From: Gnetum montanum
Lineage: Eukaryota > Streptophyta > Gnetopsida > Gnetales > Gnetaceae
Length of the DNA stretch: 64,000 bases
Direction of reading: 5' to 3'
Assembly: GCA_015680685.1 (NCBI GenBank)
Contig: MNCI01014464.1
Span: 47,426 to 111,425, forward strand
Shown: one piece after another, positions 10,001 through 21,423 of the stretch
How the letters are laid out: every line of letters starts with the position of its first letter
Position numbering within the stretch: the first letter of the stretch is position 1
Translations under genes and position numbers: made by a program
The notes under the pieces: generated by a model
Database searches by the model: none
What the model saw: only the letters and a program-made list of their open reading frames with translations
Told to the model about the DNA's origin: nothing

Positions 10001-12445
10001 GGTGTTTGGCTTGAAAGTTGCTCGGGCGGTGTAATGGTGGAGGTGCTTTAAGGTTCGGAGGCATTGGCCATAGGTGTATGTGAGGGTATGTTCAAATTAT
10101 TGAGCTAGAAAAAAGGACATTTTCGTGGCTTAAGTTCCGATCCACTTGACTGAGGTGCCGGTTGTAAGTTAACAGCCCTCATAGCGTTTCGTTCCTACAG
10201 CTATGGTAGTATTTCTCCCTGCATTGGTGGAGTAGGTGGCAGCTGAGTGGGATGTTGTGGAGGAGTGGCAGGAGAAGGTGATGGAGGATAGAAGAGATGT
10301 GGGCTCTCCCCCTAGGAGATTAAGGTTGGAAATACTCGGAGGGGTGGTAATTACTTTGAAAGGCTGCATGACTGGAAGAGTCCAGTGGAGAGACCGATTG
10401 CTGAACATAGTACCCATAGGGATCTGGCTTTTTGTAAAGGTACTGCTGCCTTGGAGGTGGAATCCCCCATGCTTGTGGATGCTACCACTGCTGAAAGTAT
10501 TCGTACAGTTGTGGTGGCGCTCCACTAGAATAGTATCCCTGCTATTGCTGGTGGAACCACCTAGAATTTCCTTGTGGGTAAGGTAACCTTCGGGGTGTTT
10601 TCCGCTGCACCAAGCGAGGGTTCAATGCATACACCCCAGACTCTTGAAGATGTGACACCATAGGACAACATCCCTTGGGATGTTCATATTGGCATATGCC
10701 ACATTTGTCATCCTCCTCAATGTCAGAGTCTGCAACCTGCTTTGCTACAGAAAATTTGCCCTTACCCTTATGTTGGGCACGTTCAGCTTCCTTCCTCCTG
10801 CATCGATCACGGTCATTACCTTGTTCTCTGGACTCTTCTACAATTCTTAGCACATTTTGGAATCTTTCTTCCAAAGAGTCCCATATCTTATCAACCTTTG
10901 CCAAAATTTCAGATCCAAACGTTTGTAATGGCAAGGTTTTTCAATTCACCACTGCTTCCAGTGGTGATTCTTCCTCCTCATCACAAAATCAAACCTCCCT
11001 TTTTCTGAGGGAAGGAGGGTGGTTGAATTCTTCTGCTCTCTCTTTTTTTCTAAGTTCTCCTTCCTCTTTGGCCACTTGCTCAATGAGGCGCTACAGCTAA
11101 TGAGCCCTTAGTTCCTATAGTTGTCCCTGGGCATACACGCCAAGGGTCTTTCACATTTGAAAGTGGAGCCCATCAATGATGTGATGAAGCTATGCCCGCT
11201 GAGAGTAACCATGACTAGGTCACTGATGCAATAATGAGTAGTACCTGCTCATGGTGGCATCCAAGGGTTCATGATTCTCTTGCTTCCAACCTTGGATCTG
11301 TCATCTTAGATTCACCACTCTAGAGTATGTTTGATACTTGTCATTGAAAATTTCAAGCATCATACTCCATCTTCTAATTAATTCTAGTTCTAAAGATCAG
11401 TACCAGCTTTTAGCTTCCTTGATGAGTGTGCAAGGGAACAGCTTCAACTTGTGCCAATCATTGTCAATGTTTTTCACAGTGTAGGCATCATGGAATGCCT
11501 ACAGGTGAGTCTACAGATCATAGTTATATCCCCCTTCAAATCTGGGGATGTTATACATATCAACGTGCTTGATCCAACTATCCTTCATGTGCCTACTAGG
11601 GATTTGGACTACCTCAGCGATTTGGAGCACACTCCAAGTAGCCAACAACAGCTCATCTAAATCATAGTCCTGCTAAGGACCATGATGTCTATGACAATTC
11701 TGGTGGCCCCTCCTTTCATGACAGTGAGGCTTGCGCGATTGGTCATGTGTTTCCTCACATTGTCCCTTCCGAACCTTTTTACCATTGTCCTTTCGCTCCT
11801 TTTTACCCTGGTTATGATCAGAGTCTAAGCTAGATGAAGGTATAGGAGAGCAAGAGGATGGATAAGAAGGAGAGGTATCGCCACCGCTCCGGTGTCGATC
11901 TTCCCCTCTACCTTGATGACGGCATCGATCATCCTGCCCAGCCTTGCCACGTGACCCTCCATCCCCTTGAGGATCTTGGTCACTTAGCAGCTTGTTTTGA
12001 ATGATGGACTAGAGGATCTGCTGCCCAGGGGAAGTTTGATCGAATGGGTATCATGAAAGACGGGATCCCCATCATCCTGCAACCCTTGTGAGAATAAGGG
12101 GTTATTGAATTGCTTTTCCTTCAGGTGTTCATATCTTTCTGCCTGCTACAGGTCTTGTGCTCATTGAGCCTTAGTGGGATGATAGTCCTAGTAGTCATGG
12201 TCCTCCATGACATACTCCGCTCCACGATCCTAGATGCCTAGTCTACCAAGATTGTGATATAGCATCGCAGGAGCTGATCGGTCGGGCAATAGCACGATGT
12301 TGCCCTCCATGTCCTGCCATCATAGATACTCATCCTAATGTAGGATGAATGTGAAATCAAGGACATATTCATCGGGATGCTTGTATACCACCCAACATTC
12401 TTATGGCACTAGTGGGTTGGATACCTCTCTCCTGTGAGAAGACAT
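10000..12445 (-). pseudogene. E1 gag (Athila-like) with Pro/Gln-rich C-terminal part
   Basis: A start is likely at 12445 (MSSHRREVSNPLVP). The reading then passes through several frames to a zinc-finger-like motif at about 10640-10710 ('CGICQYEHPKGCCPMVSHL', a CxxC...H...C arrangement) within the open segment 10542-10934. The following 10170-10540 part is rich in Pro, Gln, Tyr and Ser, a tail before protease. E3 has a better preserved homologue at 46607-48649, with 'YNYPKGQCPILSHL' at the same place. The product would be the structural capsid/nucleocapsid protein. Frameshifts and stops are numerous, so exact limits are uncertain. Confidence 0.75.
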
Positions 12446-12593
12446 ATTGGACGTTAGATGGTCCATGTAATCGATCTACCTTACTACTTACTTTAATCTT
12501 CCTAGAGCGCATAAATTTTTCTATCCTAGGTCCGTTCCAAAGACCTGAATGATCATTTCACTAAGGTTAGATGATGCATATAAGACTAACAAT

Positions 12594-12611
12594 CCTAGGC
12601 AATGGTGCCAA
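12594..12611 (-). other. E1 primer binding site (tRNA-Asp type, degenerate)
   Basis: On the - strand, starting next to the 5' LTR, the sequence reads TTGGCACCATTGCCTAGG. It resembles the TGGCGCC.TTGCC site complementary to the tRNA-Asp 3' end that Athila/Tat elements use, with C-to-T/G-to-A changes at the CpG positions. The E3 site at 48762-48781 (TGGCGCCATTGTCAGGG) is closer to that type. Confidence 0.75.
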
Positions 12612-13525
12612 TGATGAGCGGCTAGGTACCCCTACGCCCAACCATATGAATCACGGGCGTTCACATGCGACTCGGTCAAATTCCATAGACTGTAAGCACT
12701 TAACATACACCAAACTCTAACCAGTGAAACCTTGGGTTAGAATGGTCATTGTCTTCCTAATCTCACTTGTGATGTTCTATTTACGATGGTTAAGTGAGAT
12801 TAAGGCTAATGATTTTTATAGCTTTTTACTTATCTTTTGGTGGCTAATTAAGGTATGAAAAGTAAGGAATAAACTATTATCTAATCTCTAATTATCCTAG
12901 CTTATATTCTAACTATTCCTAGCATAAGTATCTAATCCCATCTTCAAAGCATGTTCTGAGCATCTCCTAATACTTCTGGGTTACCAAACGTTAAGCGTCA
13001 CTGGGTTTACCAAGTGTTTGATTTACGTTTGAGATGGTCGTACTTATGGCCTTTACGAACTACGAATGAGTGATAGCGATTGAAATAATAATAACGGAAA
13101 CTTAAGCAATTATCAAAGCAATCAACAAAGCATAAACATATTAAACTACTGAATGCATAAAATGGCAAAGTCCAAATGCTACAAGGAATGCTTAAAGAGT
13201 TCGTCTTTATTGTCGTCACGCCAATGGGCTCAGATGCATCAACGCTCAAATAAAGAGCCAATCACTTTTCTTACGCCTGCTGTGAGCACTTGAAAATTAT
13301 TCTATCTTCTGTAGGAACAAACTACAAGAGCTTCGCTACAACTGACTAAAAGATGCCTAATTGAGGCGGAAGGCCCTCTTATTTATAGGCCGAAATAGGC
13401 TCTATGTAAACAGGGCCATGTCGACGCATGGAAGGCTACATCGACGGGGCCGCATCGACGCGGCCACGTATACGCGGCCCCATATATGCAGCCTAGTCGA
13501 CGCATCGACTAATGACACTTCATCA
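12612..13525 (-). repeat. E1 5' LTR
   Basis: A 914-bp direct repeat of 277-1189 with the same TG...CA ends. It is flanked on the right by GAAGG (13526-13530). The U3 palindrome cluster is retained in part (13430-13510), with one CGTATACG changed to ATATATG. Confidence 0.92.
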
Positions 13526-13530
13526 GAAGG
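13526..13530. repeat. Target-site duplication of E1, right copy (GAAGG)
   Basis: Matches 272-276 exactly. After it the + strand resumes the E2 RNase H sense. Confidence 0.9.
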
Positions 13531-15400
13531 TATTTGAGAACCTAAAACAAAAATTGATTGAAGCACTAATCCTTTGAGCTCAAGATTGATCCAAGCCTTT
13601 TCACTTCATGATTAATGCTTCAAACTATGCATCAAGAGTAGTGTTAACCCAACTAGATGATTAGAAATGATTGTAGTACATACACTACGCTAGCAAGAGC
13701 ATTATTTACGCACAACTTAACTATACCACTAGAGAAAAGGAGCTTATGATTGTGGTGTATGTAGTTAAAAATTCAAACATTATGTACTTGGATTTTTAAT
13801 CTATGTTCATACATACCATAATGTAATTATATTTTTAATGAATAAACTAGTGTTTAGTCCAAGAGTGATAAGATGACTTGTCATACTACAAGAATTTAAC
13901 ATAATAATTATTGACAAAAAAGGGACTAAAAATGTTGTAGCTCATCATTTGTCAAGACTAAGATGGGATTCTTAAGAAGATGAAGAATCATTATTAGACT
14001 AATTCCTTAATGAAAATTTATTTAATAAGACAACAATGGGTGTGAATTCAGCAACAAAGTCATGAATTATTAATTATTTGACATATCTAACTATAAGAAC
14101 TTCCTGCTAAATGGAATAAAAAGCAAAAGAAACAGTTTCTCCATAGAGTAAAACAATACATGGAAATTAAATGGAACCTTTATAAGATATATGTAGATGG
14201 TTTAATACAATAGTATGTTCTAGAAAAGAATCAATAATGAGTACTACAGAATGCACATGAAGGACGATATGATGGTCATTATGCAAGACGAAGAATAACA
14301 CTAAAACTAATGATGGTAAGTTATTTTTGACCTATCATATTCAAGAATGTACATCAGTTTATACAATCTTATGAAAGATGCCAAAAGGATGGAGGACTAA
14401 TAATAAAAAATGAAGGTCCATAACAATGGATGTAATCATTGGAACTATTTAATATTTGGGAAATTAAATTTATGGAACCCATTACACCAATGTCAAATAG
14501 AAATTCCTATATTATCCTAACCNTCCATTACACCAATGTCAAATAGAAATTCCTATATTATCCTAACCATTGATTACTATACTAAGTGGGCAAAAGCAGT
14601 TGTAGTTAAATATTATATGGTTGCAATAGCTACAAAATTCTTTCAACAACATGTGGTGACTAGATTTGAAGTATCATAGATGTTAATATCAAACAATGAA
14701 ACTCATTTCACCAGAGATACATTCAAAACATTAATGCAACAAATTAGGGTGAATCATAAATTAACTACACCCTATCATCCCCAAGGGTCAATTTGAAGTA
14801 ACTAACAGAGACATTAATCAAATATTAATTAGAAGTGTTAGTAAATATAGAAAGGACTTGAGCATTACACTTAATGACACTCTATGGACATACCAATTAA
14901 CTTAGAAACTTCCTATATGGCATTCACCATATGAATTAGTTTATGGAAAGTTACCTACTTTGCCGATTCAAGAAAAAATAACTACCCTTACAACTACATA
15001 TACACTTGACCTAGATTTAGACTTAGCCTAGAAAGAATGATTAATGAATCTTAATCTACTAGATGAAAATCAATTAGTAGCCCAAATGAGTAATGAAGTT
15101 CATAAAAAGTATTCCAAATATCAACATGATACAAAGATTAGACAAGTTTCTATTAATCCTAGAGATAAAGTCCTCTATTATAATCCAGACCATGTGACAC
15201 AAAGGATGACATTTCAAAATTTATGGAAATGACCCTATATCATCCATGCTACATATCACTTGGGTGCTATGCAAATTTACCATCCAACTAACCCACAAAA
15301 GTTAATCCTTGTTAATGTTCAACAAACCAAATCATTCAATGACTTTCTTTCCTCTAAATATTCTACCTTGAACACTGAACTACTTACATCCCACTCAATT
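13531..15400 (+). pseudogene. E2 pol: RNase H and integrase (decayed Athila-like)
   Basis: The + strand sense resumes after the E1 insertion with a degraded RNase H (a segment like 'TTLARALFTHNLT' and then 'EKRSL'). The linker 'SSFVKTKMGF' corresponds to 'ADHLSWLRWD' of E1. The integrase zinc finger is near 14250-14400, and the catalytic core near 14460-14790 ('IDYYTKWAKAV', 'LISNNETHFTRDTF', 'TTPYHPQG'). The integrase C-terminus includes 15044-15232 ('NEVHKKYSKYQHDTKIRQV' then 'DKVLYYNPDHV') and ends near 15400. Stops are frequent. A 44-bp duplication around an N at 14523 interrupts the core and is probably artificial. Confidence 0.8.
14479..14568. repeat. 44-bp exact direct duplication around a single N (probable assembly join)
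   Basis: The 44 bases at 14479-14522 recur exactly at 14525-14568, separated by 'nt' (N at 14523). The duplicated sequence is integrase coding, and one copy is superfluous for the protein sense. An unmerged overlap of two contigs joined with an N explains this best. Confidence 0.85.
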
Positions 15401-17595
15401 TTCTAGATTACTTTAGACAATAGTCATGGAGTGTCATTTTTTATACTTAAGCATCAAACACTCTTTTGGCATTTTTCTTATAATCTTTCTTATAATTTCT
15501 TAAATTTTTATAATTTTTACCATTTTCTAAATTTTCTTATTCTTTTCTATTTGCCACATTTCTCATCATTTTTCATTCTTTAATATCTCTCAAATTCTCT
15601 ATATTTTTTTCTATTCTTACCTATTTTCTAATTCATGTTATAGTTCTAGCATTTCTTATATACATGTTTTTGTTGATCTTTCTATTAAAGTGTAAAGAAA
15701 TAACCAGGATGTAGTTGAACTAATAAGAATTTCATCCTATGTTATCAAATCATTAAAGGATTGATTATATATATATAGTGAGACTACATCATCCATCCAC
15801 TCATTTTCAATAATAAAAAGTTCTTACCATGGACACAATGACATTTTTTTAATAAAACAAAAGTAAAATTGTGATCATTATGCCTTGATGGAAAGGTGAA
15901 GATCCAAGTGGAAATGAAAAAGCTGTGACATCAAGGGGATTTGTGGATTCTCTAAAAGCTACTACTACAAATCTTATTACATTGTTAAGTTGTATTATTT
16001 ACTTATGTTCTAACGAAGAATGGAAGTGTTCTAAATAAGTGCAAAATTACCACGTTGTTGGAAAGATATGTCACCCATGCCTAAAGGTAGTCCTCTAATA
16101 AGGTTGACATAGCAAAAACATAATAAGTACATATAATAAAAACTTTTGGGGCTTCCACTCGAAAGACTTGTTACCCATACTTGAAGGTAGGTGACTCTTA
16201 GAAATTTTAAGACTCCTTGGACTCGCGTTGGTTATGGAACTAGAAAGACATGTTACCTATGCCTGAAGGCAATCCTTTGTCCAATGGCCAAGCCATCTTT
16301 AAAATAAATAATGTGGTTAATAAATTACTTCCTAGTACTTCATTTCAAAGTAATGATATTTCTAGTAGTTGTGATAGTCTTATGATTGTTATTTTTGGGA
16401 TGATACAATGTGATGTTACTAATAAGTGGTGGACTTGGTTTGGATCTTAGATGAAAAGCCTAATGATCATTTCAACCATGCATTACATAGAATTCATTAT
16501 GCTTATGATAAGACATCTCATATCCCATTTTCTACAATCCTTGCTCTTACCATTTCACCTTATTATTATATATAATTATAATTTGATGGTTTTGTATAAT
16601 ATAGTGTTACTTTCTTATTTGGGTGATGTTAACATGTGTATTTTGGAAGATAGATATGATTTACATTCAACTCCTTGAGTATTCACAGACACTTGTAGGT
16701 ATGGTTATATAACGGCATGAAAGACATGATCCTACTTTAGGGAGGATCCACTTGTGTAGCTCTTGTGTTTTATGCTTGATTACCAATTCCACATCATCTT
16801 GTACCTCCTAAATATTTAAACAATCATTATTAGTTCCCTATATAGTCATATTCACTCATAAGTTTAACAATTTTGATCAAGCCATCTCCTAAAAGCTTAG
16901 TTGACTTACCTTGCCTAAACTCCTTCTTTCACATACTTTTGAAGATAAACTCTCCTATTCTACGAATCATCTATGATCAAGAACCCTTTGGATCATCTTT
17001 ACACCTTCTAGACTATCCATTCCATTCATTTTATCCATTATATTTTGTAAATATTTTTAAAATTTTAATGATGATATCATAGGTATGATATATGAGATTC
17101 TATAATATCGCATCAAAAATGTCACATATATGATATCATACTTATCAAATCTATATATATGTGAAAACTATTAGTAAAATTACAAATTACACTAAATTTG
17201 ACTAATATCTAAAAGAATAATTAAGGGTAAGAACAAGAACAAGTAATCATACTCCAATCTAACATAAGCTAATAAACTTAATGTTTCTTTCTAAATAACC
17301 ATTCACATATCTTTTAAATAATAAGTCAAAGATTGTGATAGGTTATTTAAGATAAATTTATTTCTAATTGTTAGAAATTATTCAATTAAATATTTTTCTT
17401 ATAAAGGGTTTTGCTCAAGTAATAAATTTTTTAACTCTATAGTCTAAATTAAAAATAAAATTGATAATGAAGAATGATTTTAATCAAAACCAAAAATTTG
17501 ATGAAGGGTTATGGACCATTAAAAAAATTTGGAATAGTTGGATAATCTTAAAACTCTTTATAATTACAAATGCTACCAAACATACCCAAAGTTAA
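15401..17595 (+). other. E2 untranslated spacer with degenerate tandem motif
   Basis: A T-rich block (15480-15640) mirrors the A-rich (on +) block of E1 at 6120-6250. Three to four imperfect repeats of a 'gaaagacatgttacccatgc' type motif lie near 16058, 16160, 16240 and perhaps 16715. I find no convincing coding sense; the short open frames at 16250-16680 lack any recognised motif. Confidence 0.5.
17071..17161 (+). promoter_or_regulatory. E2 internal promoter-like block upstream of the accessory ORF
   Basis: Two exact ATGATATCAT palindromes (17071-17080 and 17130-17139), with related GATAT and AATATCG words between, are followed by a CTATATATATG box at 17151-17161. This lies about 440 bp before the accessory ORF start, the same arrangement as in E1 and E3. 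Unlike those, the E2 LTR uses a different word (ACAATATTGTAAA twice). The match is therefore structural rather than sequence-identical, and this region is heavily decayed. Confidence 0.4.
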
Positions 17596-20344
17596 ATGAC
17601 CACCAAAACTAAGGGAGAAAAGAATTGGAGGAAGAGGTAGGGGACAATGTGTAGAATAAACTCCTCCTATAGAGCAAGAAGTGCAGTCCTATAGCATCCA
17701 TTAGCTCACATCTATAACATTACAATCTACATAGGCAAAAGATGATGCACCACAAGCTCTAGAACATGTACAACATCTTACACTTTCCAATGAGTATCTT
17801 CAAGTGGTTTAGGAGAAGTCCATCATGTCCACTATCATTGTGAAATTCAATTTCGAATCCTTCATGGAATTTTCACCTATGGAGGTTCATGAACAACTAC
17901 AATCCTCTTTCCTATGACTAACTATTTCTAGAAATGGCAAATGGAACTTGGGAGAAGTCCATCAATTCTAGAAAAACAAATAAAATGATTCAACTATGAT
18001 GATCAAGGAAGTGATCATGCCCTATTCAATTGAAGCAATTGTAAGAGTAATAAATGTACCAAATCTCAAGACTAATATCACTCAAATATCTATAAGGTTT
18101 GACATAGATGAATGAAACCTATGGCCGTAGAGGACATATGAAATCATAGAAAAGGAATATAGTGAATTATCTACTACTTAAAAGATTTGCTTCAAGATTA
18201 GAACATACCACATCTTCCCAACAAAGAGGCTCAATTAAATTTCCACATATGCTACCAAAGGAAGCACTATTTTAATAGGAAAATTCTAAGCCAACTTGAC
18301 ATCTGCTATTGTTAGAGATACAAAGAAGGTTTGAAGAGAAGAAGATGGGAAAACCTACTCTATCATTCCCTTATCTTATCATAAAGTTATGTAGACAAGA
18401 AAAAATCTTGAGTTACTCTAATGATGTTAGTTGTAAGGCCTAAAATGCATCATATGCTAAGATCTCCAAACCAGTGCCACACAATAAAGATCAAGAAAAG
18501 AAACTAGTAGGCACTGATACTATAGTAGGATCAACACCAACAACAAATATTTCTACCATAGGCATAGAAAAAGTAGGACCTAGTGGCTTAACTCTAACTA
18601 TAGAACAAGTGAAACAAAGTGCTCCACTACCACAATAATACTATATACCTTCAATGAGCCATCTACAACAGATATCAAAAATAATAAGTTGGGATAGCAA
18701 GGAATTCTGAAGTATATATCAAGTTAGAGATAATCCTAATAGACTTGTGGTATCCACAAGACCTATAAGTAGTCAAGTATCTTTGTAGGTAGGAGAGGAT
18801 GAGGATTGGGTATAATAGATTTCAAGCAACACTGCATCCTTTTGGGCGATGTTCGAGACTAGAGAAGGAGCCACCATTATGGTAATGCAACACCAAGTTG
18901 TGGTAGGAACAACGAAAATCATAATTTATTATATTGAAGAATCCTTTGATCTTTTTGTTGTGCCATTGGTAGATATTACTAGAGCTTAATATGTAGAAAT
19001 GTTAGCCAAAATGTTAATGATCCCTACAAAACATGAAGAAGTACTAAAGAGACTATTGCATTTAGGATAAGTCATATAAATTCTTTTTGATATTCTCAAA
19101 AATATCACTACAATATAGTTGGAATTAATATTCACAAAAGGCAAGCTAGTCATGATAGAAATGACAATGCAACATGCAGAAAGTGAAGTGCAGAGATTAA
19201 GAAAAAGTTATTTGCACTAACAACAAATAGAAAAGATCCTACACAACACATAACACCTGACCAATTAGCATTATTTAGAAATGAACAAATTAGTCAACTA
19301 ACTATCAAACATAAACAAATAAATATGTAAAAAGAGAAAGAATTTTGGAATGCCTCAATAGCAGAAGCCCAAACATACGCACATTCTAAGGCCATTACTA
19401 CTCTAGAAGAAGAGAAAAAAGAATAGCTATAGAAAACTTAAGGTTGATGGACGTTAAAAAATAAAAAAAAAAACATACTAGAAGAAAGCATTCATAAGCT
19501 TAGAGAGCAATGCGCAGTTAACCTCGATATCAGATAACTAGCCCATAAGAATATGATCCTATCAATGGAAGAAGTATATGTAATATGACAAGAATCAACC
19601 TTTGAAATCAACACATGGCATAATGAGGCCAAGAAGCATGAAAGGCTCAAGGAACACTTCAGAGACCAAGTGGCCATGTATAAGCAAATTAATGAGAAAG
19701 AAATCCAAATGGCCAAATCCAAGATCAATTTTATTATAGAAAAAAACACCTTATTAGCAACCCATCTTAGATATGCTTATCCATGTCCATCAAGCTAAGC
19801 TTAAAAATAAAGACCTAGAAATAGAAGACTTGACAAATACATGGGGTTAGAAAATCTCTGATATTCTAACTTAGCCATGTTGATAGTAGGTAGACTAAGG
19901 ATAGAGTTAGAGTTGTAGGTAGCTAAGGCATATTCCATATATAAAGAAGATTTTGTAGATAGAAAATGTGCACAACAAAAGCTCCACATCACAAGCTCTC
20001 AATTAGAAGTAGTCAAATCTAGCTACCAAGGTAAAAAAGATGTAGCAACAAACTTGGTTAAAAGAATGATATATTATCAAGAGCCATAGAAGATGGCAAG
20101 AGCTTTTGAACTTAAAAGAATATAGTTTATAACATGGTATGTTAAGATTAATAAAATGTTTCCACGACTGCCATGTCTCTAGGAAGTGCCAACTCTTGCA
20201 ACCATTACTGAATTCACATGGATAGTGCATGATCTTGGATCAGAGAAAGAAAAACTTAAAGCACTATTGAATAGATATCAATTCCAAAAGCCACACGATA
20301 AAGGGAAGAAACTAATGGAGGAGCCATTGCCACCCAAAACATGA
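17596..20344 (+). pseudogene. E2 accessory ORF (coiled-coil protein), decayed
   Basis: A homologue of the E1 and E3 accessory ORFs, 2.75 kb long. Matching landmarks in order: a basic start (ATG at 17596, then a frame reading 'PPKLREKRIGGRGRG'); 'IRTYHIFPTKRL' and 'ISTYATKGSTILIGKF' near 18200-18290, matching E3 'IDTYHIFPTKGL' and 'ISTYATKGSAILMGK'; 'LELIFTKGKLVMIEM' near 19120-19165, matching E3 'SDLIFTKGKLVMAEV'; 'NEAKKHERLKEHF' and 'DQVAMYKQINEKEIQMAKSK' (in two frames) near 19620-19730; and a tail 'KGKKLMEEPLPPKT' ending at TGA 20342-20344. There are many stops and frame changes, so it is not functional. Confidence 0.75.
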
Positions 20345-20561
20345 AAGATACTACATTAAGCTTTGTTTTGTATTCTTTTATTTTTTTCATGTGTCAATCA
20401 TGCATTACATGGTAATTTTGTAATACCACTCAAATAGAGATGTGACATTCATAGTAGAGTTAGTCATGTAAATAGTTGTTATGGTGTCAAAGTCCATATA
20501 ACTCCATAAGTTTTTAGGAAACTCTATCCCCCTTTTATTTGAACTCAAGGACTAGTTTTCA

Positions 20562-20577
20562 ATTAGTCGTGGATATA
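20562..20577 (+). other. E2 degraded polypurine tract
   Basis: 'tagtcgtggatata' directly precedes the TGATGAAA LTR start. It aligns with 'cagtcgtgggggta' of E1 and E3, with the G run partly lost. Confidence 0.65.
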
Positions 20578-21422
20578 TGATGAAACAATATTGTAAAGGA
20601 CTACAATATTGTAAATGCAATAGTATAGCCTAACATACGTCATTGTAAATATGATATAGTGGGTCATGATCATGACTATAAATACAAGCCCACCATCATG
20701 TCAAAAATAATTTTAGGCCCAACACTTAAAAAAAATCTTGTAGTTTGTTTTTTTTTTAAGTTAGACTTAGTGTAAATGCTCATACAATGGTGAATTATAA
20801 TTGTATGGAATATTTTCTCGAGTGTATTTTTCCTAAACAAAATTCATGAATGACAGTAAAGGTCAAGATTATTAATCACCATTGCAACATATCACATATA
20901 ATACATTTACTTTTCCATAATGTTTACTTTTGCTAAGCTATTTACTATTCTAATGCTTATTAGTAAGGTGGAATAAGTACGACCAGTTTCAAGTGTAAAG
21001 TATAATTATTTAGTAATCCAATATTGACTTTGCTTAATTCACTCAGTAGTAAATTTACTTGGTAATCCTAGTAACAGTTATATCAACCCATGATGTATAC
21101 GAAAAACAAGGAATGGATACTTCTCACCATAGGATAGAATAGTTTAACATTTCTATTGTACTTAGAAATAGAAATTGCATTTATCTTTACCATGTTTATA
21201 CTTACTATGTTTAAGAGCCAACAACATCAATTTATCATACACCTCACTAAGAGTGAAATCATTCTTGTTGTACCTCACTAACTTCAAGTGGGAAGACAAC
21301 GATCATGAAATTACTATTAACTCAATAGTATACTTACATTGTCTATCTATGGATTATGATCTCATCACACATGAACACTTGTGACTTGTATGGTTGAGTG
21401 TTGGAATACCCTACCACTCATT
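20578..21422 (+). repeat. E2 3' LTR
   Basis: It starts TGATGAAACAATATTG and ends near '...gttggaataccctaccactcatt' (in two parts: 'ggttgagtgttggaatac' then 'cctaccactcatt'). This aligns with the E3 LTR end ('ggttgagtgtagtggtac', 'ctagccactcatca'). 'aagtgggaagacaacga' near 21286 is also shared with E3. The length, about 845 bp, is close to the E3 right LTR (863 bp). U3 has ACAATATTGTAAA twice (20585-20597, 20603-20615), a TCATGATCATGA palindrome (about 20664-20675) and a CTATAAATAC box (about 20676-20685). Confidence 0.75.
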
Positions 21423-21423
21423 T

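Larger units (their letters stand above)
277..13525 (-). mobile_element. E1: Ty3/gypsy Athila-like LTR retrotransposon with accessory ORF, 13.2 kb
   Basis: A complete but coding-defective element on the - strand. LTRs lie at 12612-13525 (5') and 277-1189 (3'), about 913 bp each, both starting TG and ending CA and differing at a modest number of positions, mostly transitions. A primer binding site resembling the tRNA-Asp type abuts the 5' LTR, and a G-rich polypurine tract abuts the 3' LTR. Internal order from 5': gag, protease, RT, RNase H, integrase, long spacer with an internal promoter-like block, accessory ORF. The RT has the 'VFMDDFSNYG' block typical of Athila (FMDD box), so lineage assignment to Athila or a close relative is good. 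It is inserted in the RT of its relative E2. Confidence 0.92.
1..21423 (+). mobile_element. E2: decayed Ty3/gypsy Athila-like LTR retrotransposon (5' truncated by the window), host of nested E1
   Basis: In order on the + strand: RT fragment (1-271), nested E1 (272-13530 with target duplications), RNase H and integrase (13531-15400), a T-rich spacer (15400-17595), an accessory coiled-coil ORF (17596-20344), a degraded polypurine tract (about 20562-20577) and a 3' LTR (20578 to about 21422). The order is identical to E1, which is on the opposite strand. The tract just before the LTR ('tagtcgtggatata') and the first LTR bases TGATGA match the same places in E1 and E3. All coding parts carry many stops and frameshifts. 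The TSD cannot be checked because the 5' LTR is outside the window. Confidence 0.8.
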
